This document shows, piece after piece, positions 13,653 to 21,019 of a DNA stretch of 26,389 bases. Under the pieces are notes generated by a model that saw only the letters and a list, made by a program, of their open reading frames with translations, ran no database searches and was not told where the DNA came from. Positions within the stretch are counted from its first letter, which is position 1. The number at the start of each line of letters is the position of its first letter. Both the position numbers and the translations under genes were made by a program. The DNA is from Pontiella sp. (lineage in GTDB: Bacteria > Verrucomicrobiota > Kiritimatiellia > Kiritimatiellales > Pontiellaceae), in assembly GCA_029935255.1 (NCBI GenBank), contig JAOZKS010000004.1, positions 1 to 26,389 of the forward strand, written 5' to 3'.

Positions 13653-14891
13653 ATGAACGTTGTAGGACTGATTTTGGGGGGAGGGACCGGCAGTCGTTTG
13701 CAGCCTTTAACGCAGGAGCGCTCAAAGCCGGCCGTTCCGATTGCGGGAAAATACCGTCTGGTCGATATTCCGATCAGCAACTGCATCAATAGCGGGATAC
13801 GCCAGATTTTTCTGCTCACCCAGTTTAACAGCGTTTCCTTGCACCAACATATTGCCACCACGTTTCAGTTCGACCAGTTTGGTGGCGGGCATGTGCGTAT
13901 TCTGGCGGCGGAGAAGACTCCGGATTCAGAGGGCTGGTTTCAGGGCACGGCCGATGCCGTCCGCCGTTCGATGCGCTATTTCATGGATGATCACCCCGAT
14001 ATTGTCGTGATACTTTCCGGGGATCAGCTCTATCGAATGGATTTGCAGGATGTGATTGAATCGCATATGGCGAATGGAGCGGATTTGACCATCAGTACCA
14101 AACCGGTTGGGCGTGAAGATGCCGCTTCGCTGGGGATCATGAAGGTGAATAAAAAGGGACGGATTATCCGGTTTACGGAAAAACCCGGAGATACCGCGCT
14201 TCTCGATGAATTGCGTGCCCCGCTTTACGACGACGAGCGCTTTCTTGCCAGTATGGGCATTTATGTTTTTAACATGGATGTCTTGAAGAGGTTGCTGCTC
14301 GAGAGTGATGCGGTGGATTTCGGAAAGCATATTATTCCCGGAGCGATAGAATCCGATAAGGTTTTCAGCTATATTTTCGACGACTATTGGGAGGATATCG
14401 GCACCATTCGGTCGTTCTGGGCCGCCAACCTAGGGTTGACGGATCGGCTTCCGAGTTTTTCGTTTTATGAAATGAGCGCTCCGATCTATACCCGCATGCG
14501 CTACCTCCCTCCGTCGAAAATCAACCAATGCGACCTTAGCCGCTGTCTTCTTTCCGAAGGGTGTATTATCAGCGCGAAACGGATCGATCATGCCGTGATC
14601 GGCCTGCGTGCTCTGGTGGGCGAGGGGAGCGAGATTGTGGATTCGATCATTATGGGGGCCGATGACTATGAGCATGGTGAAGTTGCGCATGAATCTGGTG
14701 TGCCGTTGGGCATTGGAGAGAATTGTGTGATTAAGCAGACGATTGTTGATAAAAATGTCCGGATTGGCGACGGGGTGGTTATCTCTCCTGAAGGAAAGCC
14801 CGACAACGTTGTAAGCGATCTCTACTGGATCCGCGATGGCATCATGGTCATCCCGAAAAACACCGTGATTCCTACAGGAACCGTTCTTTAA
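13653..14891 (+). CDS. glgC: Glucose-1-phosphate adenylyltransferase (ADP-glucose pyrophosphorylase)
   Basis: The enzyme makes ADP-glucose from glucose-1-phosphate and ATP, committing carbon to glycogen or alpha-glucan. The 412-aa protein has LILGGGTGSRLQPLTQERSKPAVPIAGKYRLVDIPISNCINSG in pieces across residues 6-48, the plant/cyanobacterial-like LTQFNSVSLHQHI, GWFQGTADAVRR, the catalytic LSGDQLYRMD, FTEKPGD with the glucose-1-P Glu-Lys pair, ASMGIYVF, and DYWEDIGTIRSFWAANLGLT. The C-terminal left-handed beta-helix part follows (INQCDLSRCLLSEGCII, IVDSIIMGADDYE, IGENCVIKQTIVDKNVRIG). It resembles cyanobacterial and plant enzymes more than the E. coli type. AAGGGG seven bases upstream supports the ATG at 13653. 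It is a single gene with a 180-base gap after it. Confidence 0.96.
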   Translation: MNVVGLILGGGTGSRLQPLTQERSKPAVPIAGKYRLVDIPISNCINSGIRQIFLLTQFNSVSLHQHIATTFQFDQFGGGHVRILAAEKTPDSEGWFQGTADAVRRSMRYFMDDHPDIVVILSGDQLYRMDLQDVIESHMANGADLTISTKPVGREDAASLGIMKVNKKGRIIRFTEKPGDTALLDELRAPLYDDERFLASMGIYVFNMDVLKRLLLESDAVDFGKHIIPGAIESDKVFSYIFDDYWEDIGTIRSFWAANLGLTDRLPSFSFYEMSAPIYTRMRYLPPSKINQCDLSRCLLSEGCIISAKRIDHAVIGLRALVGEGSEIVDSIIMGADDYEHGEVAHESGVPLGIGENCVIKQTIVDKNVRIGDGVVISPEGKPDNVVSDLYWIRDGIMVIPKNTVIPTGTVL

Positions 14892-15073
14892 AGGTCTTGT
14901 TTTATAGGGTGAAAATACAAGCTTGCGCAAATTCAGTCCATGCTGTAGCTTCCTCCCCTTTTATTGCACGGCAACACACCGCCAACCTGCTGCGGACACA
15001 ATACGGATGCTTGCGGCTGAGACGACGGTGTATGTGCATGGAACACTGAAAGCTAAACACAAAGGAATATATC

Positions 15074-15667
15074 ATGGGTTTATTTAACCTTTTAAAATCA
15101 AGCAAGACCGTCCTCGTTGTCGATGGCGTATCCCTTAACGATGCTTTGGGAATGAAGGGAAAAGTCCCCCCGCGCAACCAACTCCAGCTACTTCGCCGTC
15201 TAGCACGGTTTTCGCAGCGCGAAAAACTGGGCATGGTTGTTGTGCTTACGGGGAGTCCGCTGAACAAGGCGCCAGCTGGAAAGAAGTTTGAAGAAATTAC
15301 GGTGATTTACAGCAAATCTCCCGAGGCACACGCCAAGTTTCTGGTTAAGACTACCGTTGCGAAAGGATCCGGTGCTGTTCTGATTTCGGGAAATGCCGCT
15401 GCGGAAAAAATCGCGGGAAGCAATTTGAAGCTGATGCGTGTGAGTACCTTCCGCAAGGCGTTCGATTTTGGGGGAAGCGACGTTGACGGTGCCGAGCGCT
15501 CCGAGCGTAGTGGGGGGGACCGCAATCGCAATCGCCCGCCGCGTCGGCATCAGCAGAAGAAATCCGGGGGCGAGAAGAAATCCGGGGGTGAGAAGAAGCG
15601 GGACCATCCGCCGAAGAAAACTTCTGAAACCGATGCCATCAACGAACTTATCGACCTCATCGACTAG
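15074..15667 (+). CDS. NYN/YacP-like domain protein with a basic, repetitive tail
   Basis: A 197-aa protein. The first 130 residues look like a NYN/PIN-like nuclease fold: TVLVVDGVSLNDALGMKG (Asp17 in the usual first acidic position), LLRRLARFSQREKLGMVVVLTGSPLNKAP, ITVIYSKSPEAHAKFLV and GSGAVLISGNAAAEKIAG. The acidic residues of a full NYN site are only partly clear, so activity is uncertain. Residues about 140-182 are basic and low-complexity (RNRNRPPRRHQQ, then KKSGGE repeated, then KKRDHPPKK), suited to nucleic acid binding. A short acidic helix (AINELIDLID) ends the chain. AGGA eight bases before the ATG at 15074 supports the start. It is the first gene of the four-gene cluster; its stop TAG overlaps the next GTG start. 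Confidence 0.65.
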   Translation: MGLFNLLKSSKTVLVVDGVSLNDALGMKGKVPPRNQLQLLRRLARFSQREKLGMVVVLTGSPLNKAPAGKKFEEITVIYSKSPEAHAKFLVKTTVAKGSGAVLISGNAAAEKIAGSNLKLMRVSTFRKAFDFGGSDVDGAERSERSGGDRNRNRPPRRHQQKKSGGEKKSGGEKKRDHPPKKTSETDAINELIDLID

Positions 15668-16326
15668 TGCCTGGTCGCTACATCTTTTGCGATATCGACG
15701 GGACGTTGTTGCAAGCCCCCGGAGCTGGTAGTAGTGCCTTCGGCAATACATTTTCCGAGGTGTTTGGAGTGCCTGTCGATATGGCCCATATCAGTTTTGC
15801 CGGAGCAACAGATATCCGTGTTTTGGCGCAGCTGATGCGCGAGCAGGGGTTTTCGCACGATCCTGTCCGGGAGAAATGTTTTTTCGACCGTCTTCCCTTC
15901 TTTCTCGATCGCAATATGGCAACCGCGCCGCCGACCGTTTTCCCGGGGGTCGGAACTTTCTTAGAACGGGTTTCCAAGCATTGGAAGCTTGGGCTGGTGA
16001 CGGGAAACATCAGGGCTTGCGCCTACATTAAACTCAAGCACGCAGGAATCGAGCAGTACTTCGGAGAGGTCGGTGGATTTGGCGATGATGACGGCGACCG
16101 GAATAAAATGGCAAAGCTGGCCTTGCAACGCGCAGGAAACCCGGAGGGGTCTTTTTTGCTGGGCGACACCCCTTCCGATATTCAGGCGGCCCAGGCGAAC
16201 GGAATGGTTTCCGTGGCAGTTTGTAATGGGCAGTTTGATCGTGCCACGCTCGAAGCCGAAGGGGCGAATATGGTGGTGGACTCGTTCGAGGATGCAGATG
16301 AACTTTTTCAGGCATTAGACGTATGA
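15667..16326 (+). CDS. HAD-family phosphatase (Gph/phosphoglycolate phosphatase-like)
   Basis: A 219-aa haloacid dehalogenase-superfamily hydrolase. Motif I is FCDIDGTLL (Asp9 nucleophile and Asp11), motif II LVTGNIR at about 110-116, motif III lies in GDRNKMAKLAL and motif IV is LLGDTPSDIQAA near 161-172 with two acids. A helical cap occupies residues about 20-85. This order is typical of phosphoglycolate phosphatase-like members, but the substrate is not readable. The GTG start at 15667 shares a base with the preceding TAG stop (TAGTG) and has no Shine-Dalgarno site of its own, so it is likely translated by coupling. Its own stop overlaps the next ATG (ATGA). Confidence 0.88.
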   Translation: MPGRYIFCDIDGTLLQAPGAGSSAFGNTFSEVFGVPVDMAHISFAGATDIRVLAQLMREQGFSHDPVREKCFFDRLPFFLDRNMATAPPTVFPGVGTFLERVSKHWKLGLVTGNIRACAYIKLKHAGIEQYFGEVGGFGDDDGDRNKMAKLALQRAGNPEGSFLLGDTPSDIQAAQANGMVSVAVCNGQFDRATLEAEGANMVVDSFEDADELFQALDV

Positions 16327-17312
16327 ACGGAAACTTTGAAAATCTAACTCCCGACTGCATTCTCGAAGCGGTCGAATCGGTTATGGGGCTTCAGTTGACC
16401 GGGCTGACCGCCCCTTTGCCAAGCTACATCAATCGTGTATATGAGTTGCAGTCCATTCATGATGAACGCTTGATCGCCAAATTCTACCGTCCTGGCCGCT
16501 GGCAACGTTCGGCCTTGCAGGATGAACATGATTTTGTGCTCGATTGTGCCCACGAGGAGATTCCCGTGGTGGCTCCGCTCATATTGTCGGATGGCGGAAC
16601 CATCGGGGAACATAATGGAATTCTTTTTTCCGTTTTCCCAAAGAAATCTGGACGGGAAATGGATTTGCGGAGCGATGAAGGCTGGCGCAGGCTGGGGAGT
16701 CTGGTGGGGCGCATCCACCTTGCCGGGAATCGGGACGAAGCCCATAACCGTCTCCGAATGCATCCTGAAAGCACCACTATTCCGGAAATCAACCAGTTGT
16801 TGGGGGGCGGATTCATGTCGTCCCACCAATCCGGTCGGTTCAAGGAGATCACATCGCGGATTGTTGAAATCGCCCTGCGCGAATTCGAGGGCGTTGACCT
16901 TCAGCGCATCCATGGTGATTGCCATCGAGCCAATATATTGGAGCGTCCGGGCGAAGGACTGATGGTGATTGATTTTGACGATATGGTGATGGGACCGCCA
17001 GTACAGGATATTTGGTTGTTATTGCCCGACCATGCCAACCAGACCCGACATGAGATTAACCTGATCCTCGAAGGCTACGAACAGTTTTCGGAGTTCGACG
17101 ACCGCACGCTACGCCTTGTCGAAATTCTGCGGGCCATGCGAATTATCTATTTTCTGTCCTGGTGCAGTACACAGGTGGATGACTTTAAGTTTCAGAGTAA
17201 CTTTCCCGATTGGGGCAGTGAATTGTTCTGGCAACGAGAAATTTCCGATATTGAACACCAATACCACGCCATCTTAAACGACGAACGGCTAAACGCACGA
17301 GGAATGCCATGA
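16323..17312 (+). CDS. srkA: Stress response kinase A-like protein kinase (SrkA/YihE/RdoA family)
   Basis: A 329-aa protein with the aminoglycoside phosphotransferase/choline-kinase fold, matching E. coli SrkA in length (328 aa). Matching features are SYINRVYEL, LIAKFYRPGRW (the ATP-binding Lys), EHNGILFSVFPKKSGRE, LGSLVGRIHLAGN, the catalytic loop RIHGDCHRANIL (His197, Asp199, Asn204), and VIDFDDMVMGPPVQDIWLLLPD (metal Asp at 217-220). SrkA phosphorylates Ser/Thr on proteins and protects cells under stress; here that role is inferred from family. The ATG at 16323 overlaps the HAD stop by four bases (ATGA) and the gene overlaps the next by four bases. No DsbA gene, the E. coli neighbour, is nearby. 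Confidence 0.85.
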   Translation: MNGNFENLTPDCILEAVESVMGLQLTGLTAPLPSYINRVYELQSIHDERLIAKFYRPGRWQRSALQDEHDFVLDCAHEEIPVVAPLILSDGGTIGEHNGILFSVFPKKSGREMDLRSDEGWRRLGSLVGRIHLAGNRDEAHNRLRMHPESTTIPEINQLLGGGFMSSHQSGRFKEITSRIVEIALREFEGVDLQRIHGDCHRANILERPGEGLMVIDFDDMVMGPPVQDIWLLLPDHANQTRHEINLILEGYEQFSEFDDRTLRLVEILRAMRIIYFLSWCSTQVDDFKFQSNFPDWGSELFWQREISDIEHQYHAILNDERLNARGMP

Positions 17313-17995
17313 GTGAGAGCAAGCAATACAATATACAATGTCCATCCTGCGGTATGCAGCAGGATGTGGAACTCTACGATGCGGTGAACGTTTCTACCGA
17401 TCCGGAATTGAAACAGGCTTTGCTTGAAAATCGTTTGAACCGAGTCGGGTGCATCGATTGCGATGCCACCTTCCGGGTGGATATGCCGTTGCTCTACACC
17501 GATCCGGAAAACGACATTATGATTCACTGGATTTCGGAAATGGAGCATTTGACTCAAGAACAGATTATTGAAGATTTCGACCAGTCACTCGAGCAGGTCA
17601 ACGAAATGCTGCCTGCCGATATTAAGACCCCCACCGTGCGGTTGGTGCTGACTCGTGTTGAACTTGTTGAACTGATTTTCATGATTGAGAAGGGCATGAA
17701 TCAGCGTGTGGTGGAATATGTAAAATACAGCATCTTTACACGCAACGCGGAAAAGACTGATCCTCATAAATTCAGATTGCTGCTCAATGTACAGGATTCA
17801 ACCGACGAGGAACTTTGTTTCGTGTTGCAGGATGTCGGCAGTCAGGAATTAGGTGCGGGACTTCGCTATGGCCGAGCCGCCTACGATTCAATGTGCGAAC
17901 TCTACGATGAAACCCCGGAAGAATTTTTCGAAATGTTCCCCGGTCCGTGCATTAGCGCACGAAACCTTTTGTTGGAAGATTCCGAAGAGAAATAG
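17309..17995 (+). CDS. CpXC domain-like zinc-ribbon protein
   Basis: A 228-aa protein resembling the CpXC family. The N-terminal zinc-ribbon-like part has IQCPSCGMQQDVELYDAVN with Cys11 and Cys14, then a DPELKQALLENRLNRVGCIDCDATFRVDMPLLY stretch with Cys48 and Cys51. This is the usual CpXC layout of paired CxxC motifs flanking a PELxxxLLxGxLN-like segment. The C-terminal part (residues about 90-228) is acidic, helical and without a recognised motif. Function in the family is unknown. GAGGA six bases before the ATG at 17309 is a good ribosome site, and the ATG overlaps the preceding TGA (ATGA). It is the last gene of the cluster and is followed by a hairpin at 18006-18028. Confidence 0.82.
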   Translation: MSESKQYNIQCPSCGMQQDVELYDAVNVSTDPELKQALLENRLNRVGCIDCDATFRVDMPLLYTDPENDIMIHWISEMEHLTQEQIIEDFDQSLEQVNEMLPADIKTPTVRLVLTRVELVELIFMIEKGMNQRVVEYVKYSIFTRNAEKTDPHKFRLLLNVQDSTDEELCFVLQDVGSQELGAGLRYGRAAYDSMCELYDETPEEFFEMFPGPCISARNLLLEDSEEK

Positions 17996-17999
17996 ATCC

Positions 18000-18028
18000 A
18001 AAAAAAACGCCCCGTGATCCGGGGCGTT
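18000..18028 (-). terminator. Rho-independent terminator for the TPR gene, also able to end the CpXC cluster
   Basis: An 8-bp stem AACGCCCC / GGGGCGTT (18006-18013, 18021-18028) with a 7-base loop has eight T on the minus-strand side, downstream of the TPR gene stop. On the plus strand it follows the CpXC gene by about 10 bases but lacks a T run. Confidence 0.85.
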
Positions 18029-18053
18029 GAGTCGGTGATCCGGGGTTTCGCCG

Positions 18054-19175
18054 TTATTGCTTTTTGCCCATCACCACCTTGAGGTTGGCTTCAGCCATCT
18101 GGGCCCAGCCTCCCTCGGGAAAATTGACGATTACATCTTCATATGCGATCTGGGCTTCATCGAGCATTCCCAGCGCTTCAAGGCAACGCGCCTTACCCAT
18201 CATGGCAGATGGTACGAGGTAGGAGCCTTGGTGTTCCGTGGCAAACTCACCGTAGAGCAAATGGGCATCGCCCAGCTGACCTTTGGATTCTTTACAGGAA
18301 ATGATGTTGAGTTGCGCCTGATCAGCGAGCTCGAGATCCCCATGCTGTTTGGTGAACTGAGTGTAGAGCGCTTCGGCTTCGTCAACCTGTCCGGAGTTGA
18401 ATTTTTCACGGGCCAGTCCCATCAGGGCCAGCGGGGCTGCGGGGGTGGAGCTATAATCATCAATAATCGCCTGAAGGTCGGTGGCATTCCGTGCCTGCAT
18501 CAACGCGGTGTCGGCTACAGCGTTCTTCTTGACTCCCTGCATCTTGATGGATTTACCAACAAGAACCACCGCGCAGATGGCCAGGACGGCAATGGATGCC
18601 GGTTTGGCGTATTTCTTCATGAAAACAAGCACTTCCTTCACTTCGGACTGTTCCAGCGCCTGCTGTTTCATGAGCTCTTTATGACGCAATTCCGCCTCGG
18701 CATTCCGTTGGGAGTACGTGGGTTTTCTCTTTTTCTTTTTTCCACCCAGTTTGCTGGGTGCGCTTTGCTTTGCGACGGTTTCGACTGCATCCGTTAATTC
18801 TTTGGCTTCGGCAGGTTCGGCTTCAGGCGCTTTGGCAATCGGTGTGGAATCAATGGAAGGGGAGGGTTGTTCTTCAACAACAGGTTCGGGCTCGGGCTCT
18901 TCCTCAATGGGTTCAGCTACGGTTTCGACAACGGGGGAGGGTTGTTCTTCAACAACAGGTTCGGGCTCGGGCTCCGCCACGGGCTCTTCTGGCTCTGCGG
19001 GCACCTCAACCGCTACGCCTTCTTCCTCTTTGACATCTGGTTTCACAGCGGTTTCGGTTTCCTCCGAAGGGGCATCCTTTTCGCTTTTCTTGGTATTGAT
19101 GGTTTTTAACAGTTCTTCATGGTCGCTGAGGAACGTTTGTTGTTCGCTGAGATCGTCTTTTTTCTCTTCTGTCAT
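18054..19175 (-). CDS. Membrane-anchored tetratricopeptide-repeat protein (YfgM-like layout)
   Basis: A 373-aa protein in three parts. Residues 1-130 are acidic and Pro/Glu-rich low-complexity sequence with a perfect repeat EPEPEPVVEEQPSP near residues 67-80 and 93-106. A basic stretch (GGKKKKRKPTYSQRNAEAELRHKELMK) follows, then one membrane helix, ASIAVLAICAVVLVG, at about 193-208. The C-terminal half has TPR-type helical pairs: PLALMGLAREKFNSGQVDEAEALY, AQLNIISCKESKGQLGDAHLLYGEF and PSAMMGKARCLEALGMLDEAQIAYEDVI. The charges suggest a cytosolic N-terminus and an exposed periplasmic TPR domain. The plan resembles YfgM/ancillary envelope TPR proteins, though I would not name it. AGGAG six bases upstream supports the ATG at 19175. 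Confidence 0.85.
   Translation of the reverse strand: MTEEKKDDLSEQQTFLSDHEELLKTINTKKSEKDAPSEETETAVKPDVKEEEGVAVEVPAEPEEPVAEPEPEPVVEEQPSPVVETVAEPIEEEPEPEPVVEEQPSPSIDSTPIAKAPEAEPAEAKELTDAVETVAKQSAPSKLGGKKKKRKPTYSQRNAEAELRHKELMKQQALEQSEVKEVLVFMKKYAKPASIAVLAICAVVLVGKSIKMQGVKKNAVADTALMQARNATDLQAIIDDYSSTPAAPLALMGLAREKFNSGQVDEAEALYTQFTKQHGDLELADQAQLNIISCKESKGQLGDAHLLYGEFATEHQGSYLVPSAMMGKARCLEALGMLDEAQIAYEDVIVNFPEGGWAQMAEANLKVVMGKKQ
18859..18974. repeat. Direct repeat within the TPR gene
   Basis: A 41-base sequence beginning GGGGAGGGTTG occurs twice, at about 18859-18899 and 18934-18974, 75 bases apart, and encodes the duplicated EPEPEPVVEEQPSP segment. Identity at DNA level suggests recent duplication and a site of length variation. 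Confidence 0.85.
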
Positions 19176-19235
19176 GTTGTGCTCCTGACTTAGTCAATAA
19201 AAGGAAGTTGCATTCTGTCCATTTGCGGCGCGAAT

Positions 19236-19754
19236 TCAAGGATTGTTTGTTTTATACAGCACGATAATTTCCATAGCCGTGGGCTCCGGAGAGGGGCGTC
19301 CGCTGGTATCGATACAGTGGGTAATGGCTTCGTAGAGCGGTTTGCGGGTCTTCAGCAGTTCGGCGATCTTGGCTTCCTTATCGCCCGCCAGCAGGGGGCG
19401 GGAGGAATCGTGCCGCACGCGATCAAGAACAGTCTCTGCATCGGCCAGCAGGCATACGACCAATCCGGTTTTTTCGAAGTCGGAAATGTTGTCCGGGTTG
19501 AGCACGATGCCTCCGCCGGTAGATACCACCTGTCCGCTCTGGGTGGCCAATTCTTTCACCATCTCGCGTTCGAGTTCCCTGAAATACGGCTCGCCGTCCT
19601 GAGCAAAGATATTGGTAATGCTCTTTCCTGCGCGCTCCTCGATCATCGAGTCCATATCCACAAGCGGCATGCCGGTCTGTTCGGAGAGCAGGCGGCCTAC
19701 CGTTGTTTTTCCGGTTCCCATGAACCCAACGAGCACAATATTTCGTGTATTCAT
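19236..19754 (-). CDS. aroK: Shikimate kinase
   Basis: Shikimate kinase phosphorylates shikimate with ATP in the chorismate pathway. The 172-aa protein has P-loop VGFMGTGKTTVGRLL (residues about 9-23), the shikimate/metal-binding LVDMDSMIEERAG, the FRELEREM segment with Arg contact, STGGGIVL with its Gly-rich shikimate loop, the lid RPLL in a DSSRPLLAG context, and RKPLYEAI. Length is normal for the family. GGAG five bases before the ATG at 19754 favours that start; an in-frame ATG at 19769 is less well placed. It is not close to other aromatic-pathway genes; the neighbours are the 60-aa protein and the TPR gene, all on the minus strand. Confidence 0.95.
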   Translation of the reverse strand: MNTRNIVLVGFMGTGKTTVGRLLSEQTGMPLVDMDSMIEERAGKSITNIFAQDGEPYFRELEREMVKELATQSGQVVSTGGGIVLNPDNISDFEKTGLVVCLLADAETVLDRVRHDSSRPLLAGDKEAKIAELLKTRKPLYEAITHCIDTSGRPSPEPTAMEIIVLYKTNNP

Positions 19755-19787
19755 AATCTCTCCAGCCATCGCCTACTCCAGAAACAG

Positions 19788-19813
19788 AAAAACGCTCCAG
19801 CAGGAGCTTTTTT
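19788..19813 (-). terminator. Rho-independent terminator after the 60-aa gene
   Basis: GCTCC-AGCA-GGAGC (19794-19807) extends with flanking A and T runs on both sides. On the minus strand the stem is followed by GTTTTT, between the 60-aa gene (ends 19835) and aroK. Confidence 0.75.
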
Positions 19814-19834
19814 CAACCAGCGAAAATTTCTTTT

Positions 19835-20017
19835 CTAAGCATGGGTTTCGCGGAGTGCAGCGCGAATTTCCTTGGTGTTCATGTGGATCAGCTGTTCTTC
19901 AGTGATTCCAGCACCTACCAGACGCTTTTTCTGTTCCATAATACGGCGACGCTTCAGACGCGGCTTCTTTACCGGACGGCGGAGCGGCTTTTTGCGCATA
20001 GCTCTTCTAATTCTCAT
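19835..20017 (-). CDS. Unknown 60-aa, very basic protein
   Basis: A short gene with AGAGG six bases before the ATG at 20017 and its own terminator. The first half is strongly basic (MRIRRAMRKKPLRRPVKKPR then LKRRRIMEQKKRL); the second half is a mild helical segment GITEEQLIHMNTKEIRAALRETHA. The composition suggests binding to RNA or DNA, for example a ribosome-associated small protein. I do not recognise a family. No Cys, no membrane segment. It stands apart from aroK (80 bases downstream) and from the SixA gene (128 bases upstream); the intergenic region has two copies of TGGCGGGTTTT at 20120 and 20137. Confidence 0.72.
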   Translation of the reverse strand: MRIRRAMRKKPLRRPVKKPRLKRRRIMEQKKRLVGAGITEEQLIHMNTKEIRAALRETHA

Positions 20018-20145
20018 GATAAACCTCTTCCAATTCTTGGGTTGAAAAATCAGTCGCAGAACCTACACGCCCCCCGCACCCCGCGCAACCCTTATCTCAG
20101 GAAATTTCCCCATGAAATATGGCGGGTTTTGCCATGTGGCGGGTT

Positions 20146-20637
20146 TTAGGGATGATCGAAGGCGAGAAGCTTTCCGGCACCGTCTCCGGCACCTTTCCAA
20201 TGAGAGGAGGGAAGGCGTATGGTGGCAATGCTTGCGGTGGTTGCATTGATGTTGTGCTTGCCGGTGAGTCGCGTGATGAGCCAGGTCAGGGCAGGGTTAT
20301 GACCAATCAGCAGGACGTTCGTTTGATGATCGTCCAGCGCGTGGATGATTTTTAGCAGATCGGATGTCGATGCCTCGTAGATGGTTTCTCGAAAAACAAT
20401 GGCATCGACCGGAATGCCGAGTTCGGTTGCAACGAATGTTGCCGTTTGGGCGGCGCGAAGAGCCGGACTGGAGATGATCAGGTGCGGGCAGGTGCTGTGT
20501 GCCTTGAGCCGTCTCCCCACGGCTTCCGCATTGTATTCGCCGCGTGGATCGAGGGGGCGGTCAAAGTCGTGCTGGCGGGAGCCCATCCATGCCGCTTCGG
20601 CATGGCGCATTAGATAGAGTGTTTTTCCGTCAGTCAT
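20146..20637 (-). CDS. sixA: Phosphohistidine phosphatase SixA-like protein
   Basis: A 163-aa histidine-phosphatase-superfamily enzyme. The catalytic LYLMRHAEAAW has Arg11 and His12; LIISSPALRAAQTATFVA carries the second Arg near 61; a conserved Glu lies in VFRETIYEAS, and LLIGHNPALTWL has the second His near 113. Short length and the MRHAEA start match SixA, which removes phosphate from histidine in signalling domains such as ArcB. The physiological target here is unknown. GAGG six bases before the ATG at 20637 supports the start, which overlaps the cytidine deaminase stop by eight bases, so translation is likely coupled. It is the last gene of the PNP-cdd-sixA operon. Confidence 0.88.
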   Translation of the reverse strand: MTDGKTLYLMRHAEAAWMGSRQHDFDRPLDPRGEYNAEAVGRRLKAHSTCPHLIISSPALRAAQTATFVATELGIPVDAIVFRETIYEASTSDLLKIIHALDDHQTNVLLIGHNPALTWLITRLTGKHNINATTASIATIRLPSSHWKGAGDGAGKLLAFDHP

Positions 20638-21019
20638 TTTTTACCTCGAAAGCATAGGGGAGCAGCTCGCCGAGGGTTGTGGTTTTGTAGCCTTCGGATT
20701 GTTGGATATACACGGGAAAGTCGGTGTCGCAGAATTCGGATAGTACTTGGCGGCAGGCCCCGCAGGGAAATGGATCCGGTTTGTCGGATGCGGCAATTGC
20801 GATGGCCGAAAAATCAATTTGTCCGGCGGCGATGGCGGAAAAGAGTGCGGTGCGTTCTGCACAGTTGCTCAGCCCGAACGAGGCATTTTCAACATTGCAC
20901 CCCTTGAATACGGAGCCGTCACTGCAAAGCAGTGCCGCTCCGACTTTGTAGCCGGAGTATGGGGCATGGGCATTTTGCATGGCTTGGGTGGCGGTGGAGA
21001 TCAGGTCAGGCGGATTCAT
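20630..21019 (-). CDS. cdd: Cytidine deaminase
   Basis: A homotetrameric-type cytidine deaminase (129 aa) that converts cytidine and deoxycytidine to uridine and deoxyuridine. Motifs are APYSGYKVGAALL (residues 19-31), the nucleoside-binding CNVENASFGLSNCAERTA with Cys53 zinc ligand and catalytic Glu55, and PFPCGACRQVLSEF with zinc Cys86 and Cys89. AAAGGA seven bases before the ATG at 21019 supports the start. The start lies inside the end of the PNP gene (14-base overlap) and the gene overlaps sixA by eight bases, indicating one operon. Together with the nucleoside phosphorylases it serves nucleoside salvage. Confidence 0.97.
   Translation of the reverse strand: MNPPDLISTATQAMQNAHAPYSGYKVGAALLCSDGSVFKGCNVENASFGLSNCAERTALFSAIAAGQIDFSAIAIAASDKPDPFPCGACRQVLSEFCDTDFPVYIQQSEGYKTTTLGELLPYAFEVKND

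Noticed and set aside
14892..15073. Possible small RNA or promoter between glgC and the NYN gene
   Set aside because: Only a weak AT-only hairpin near 14896-14921 and no clear -35/-10 pair; nothing that supports an RNA gene.
18718..19188. Long Ser/Gly-rich plus-strand frame opposite the TPR gene
   Set aside because: It is the complement of the Pro/Glu-rich, Ser/Ala coding stretch of a well-supported gene; composition explains it.
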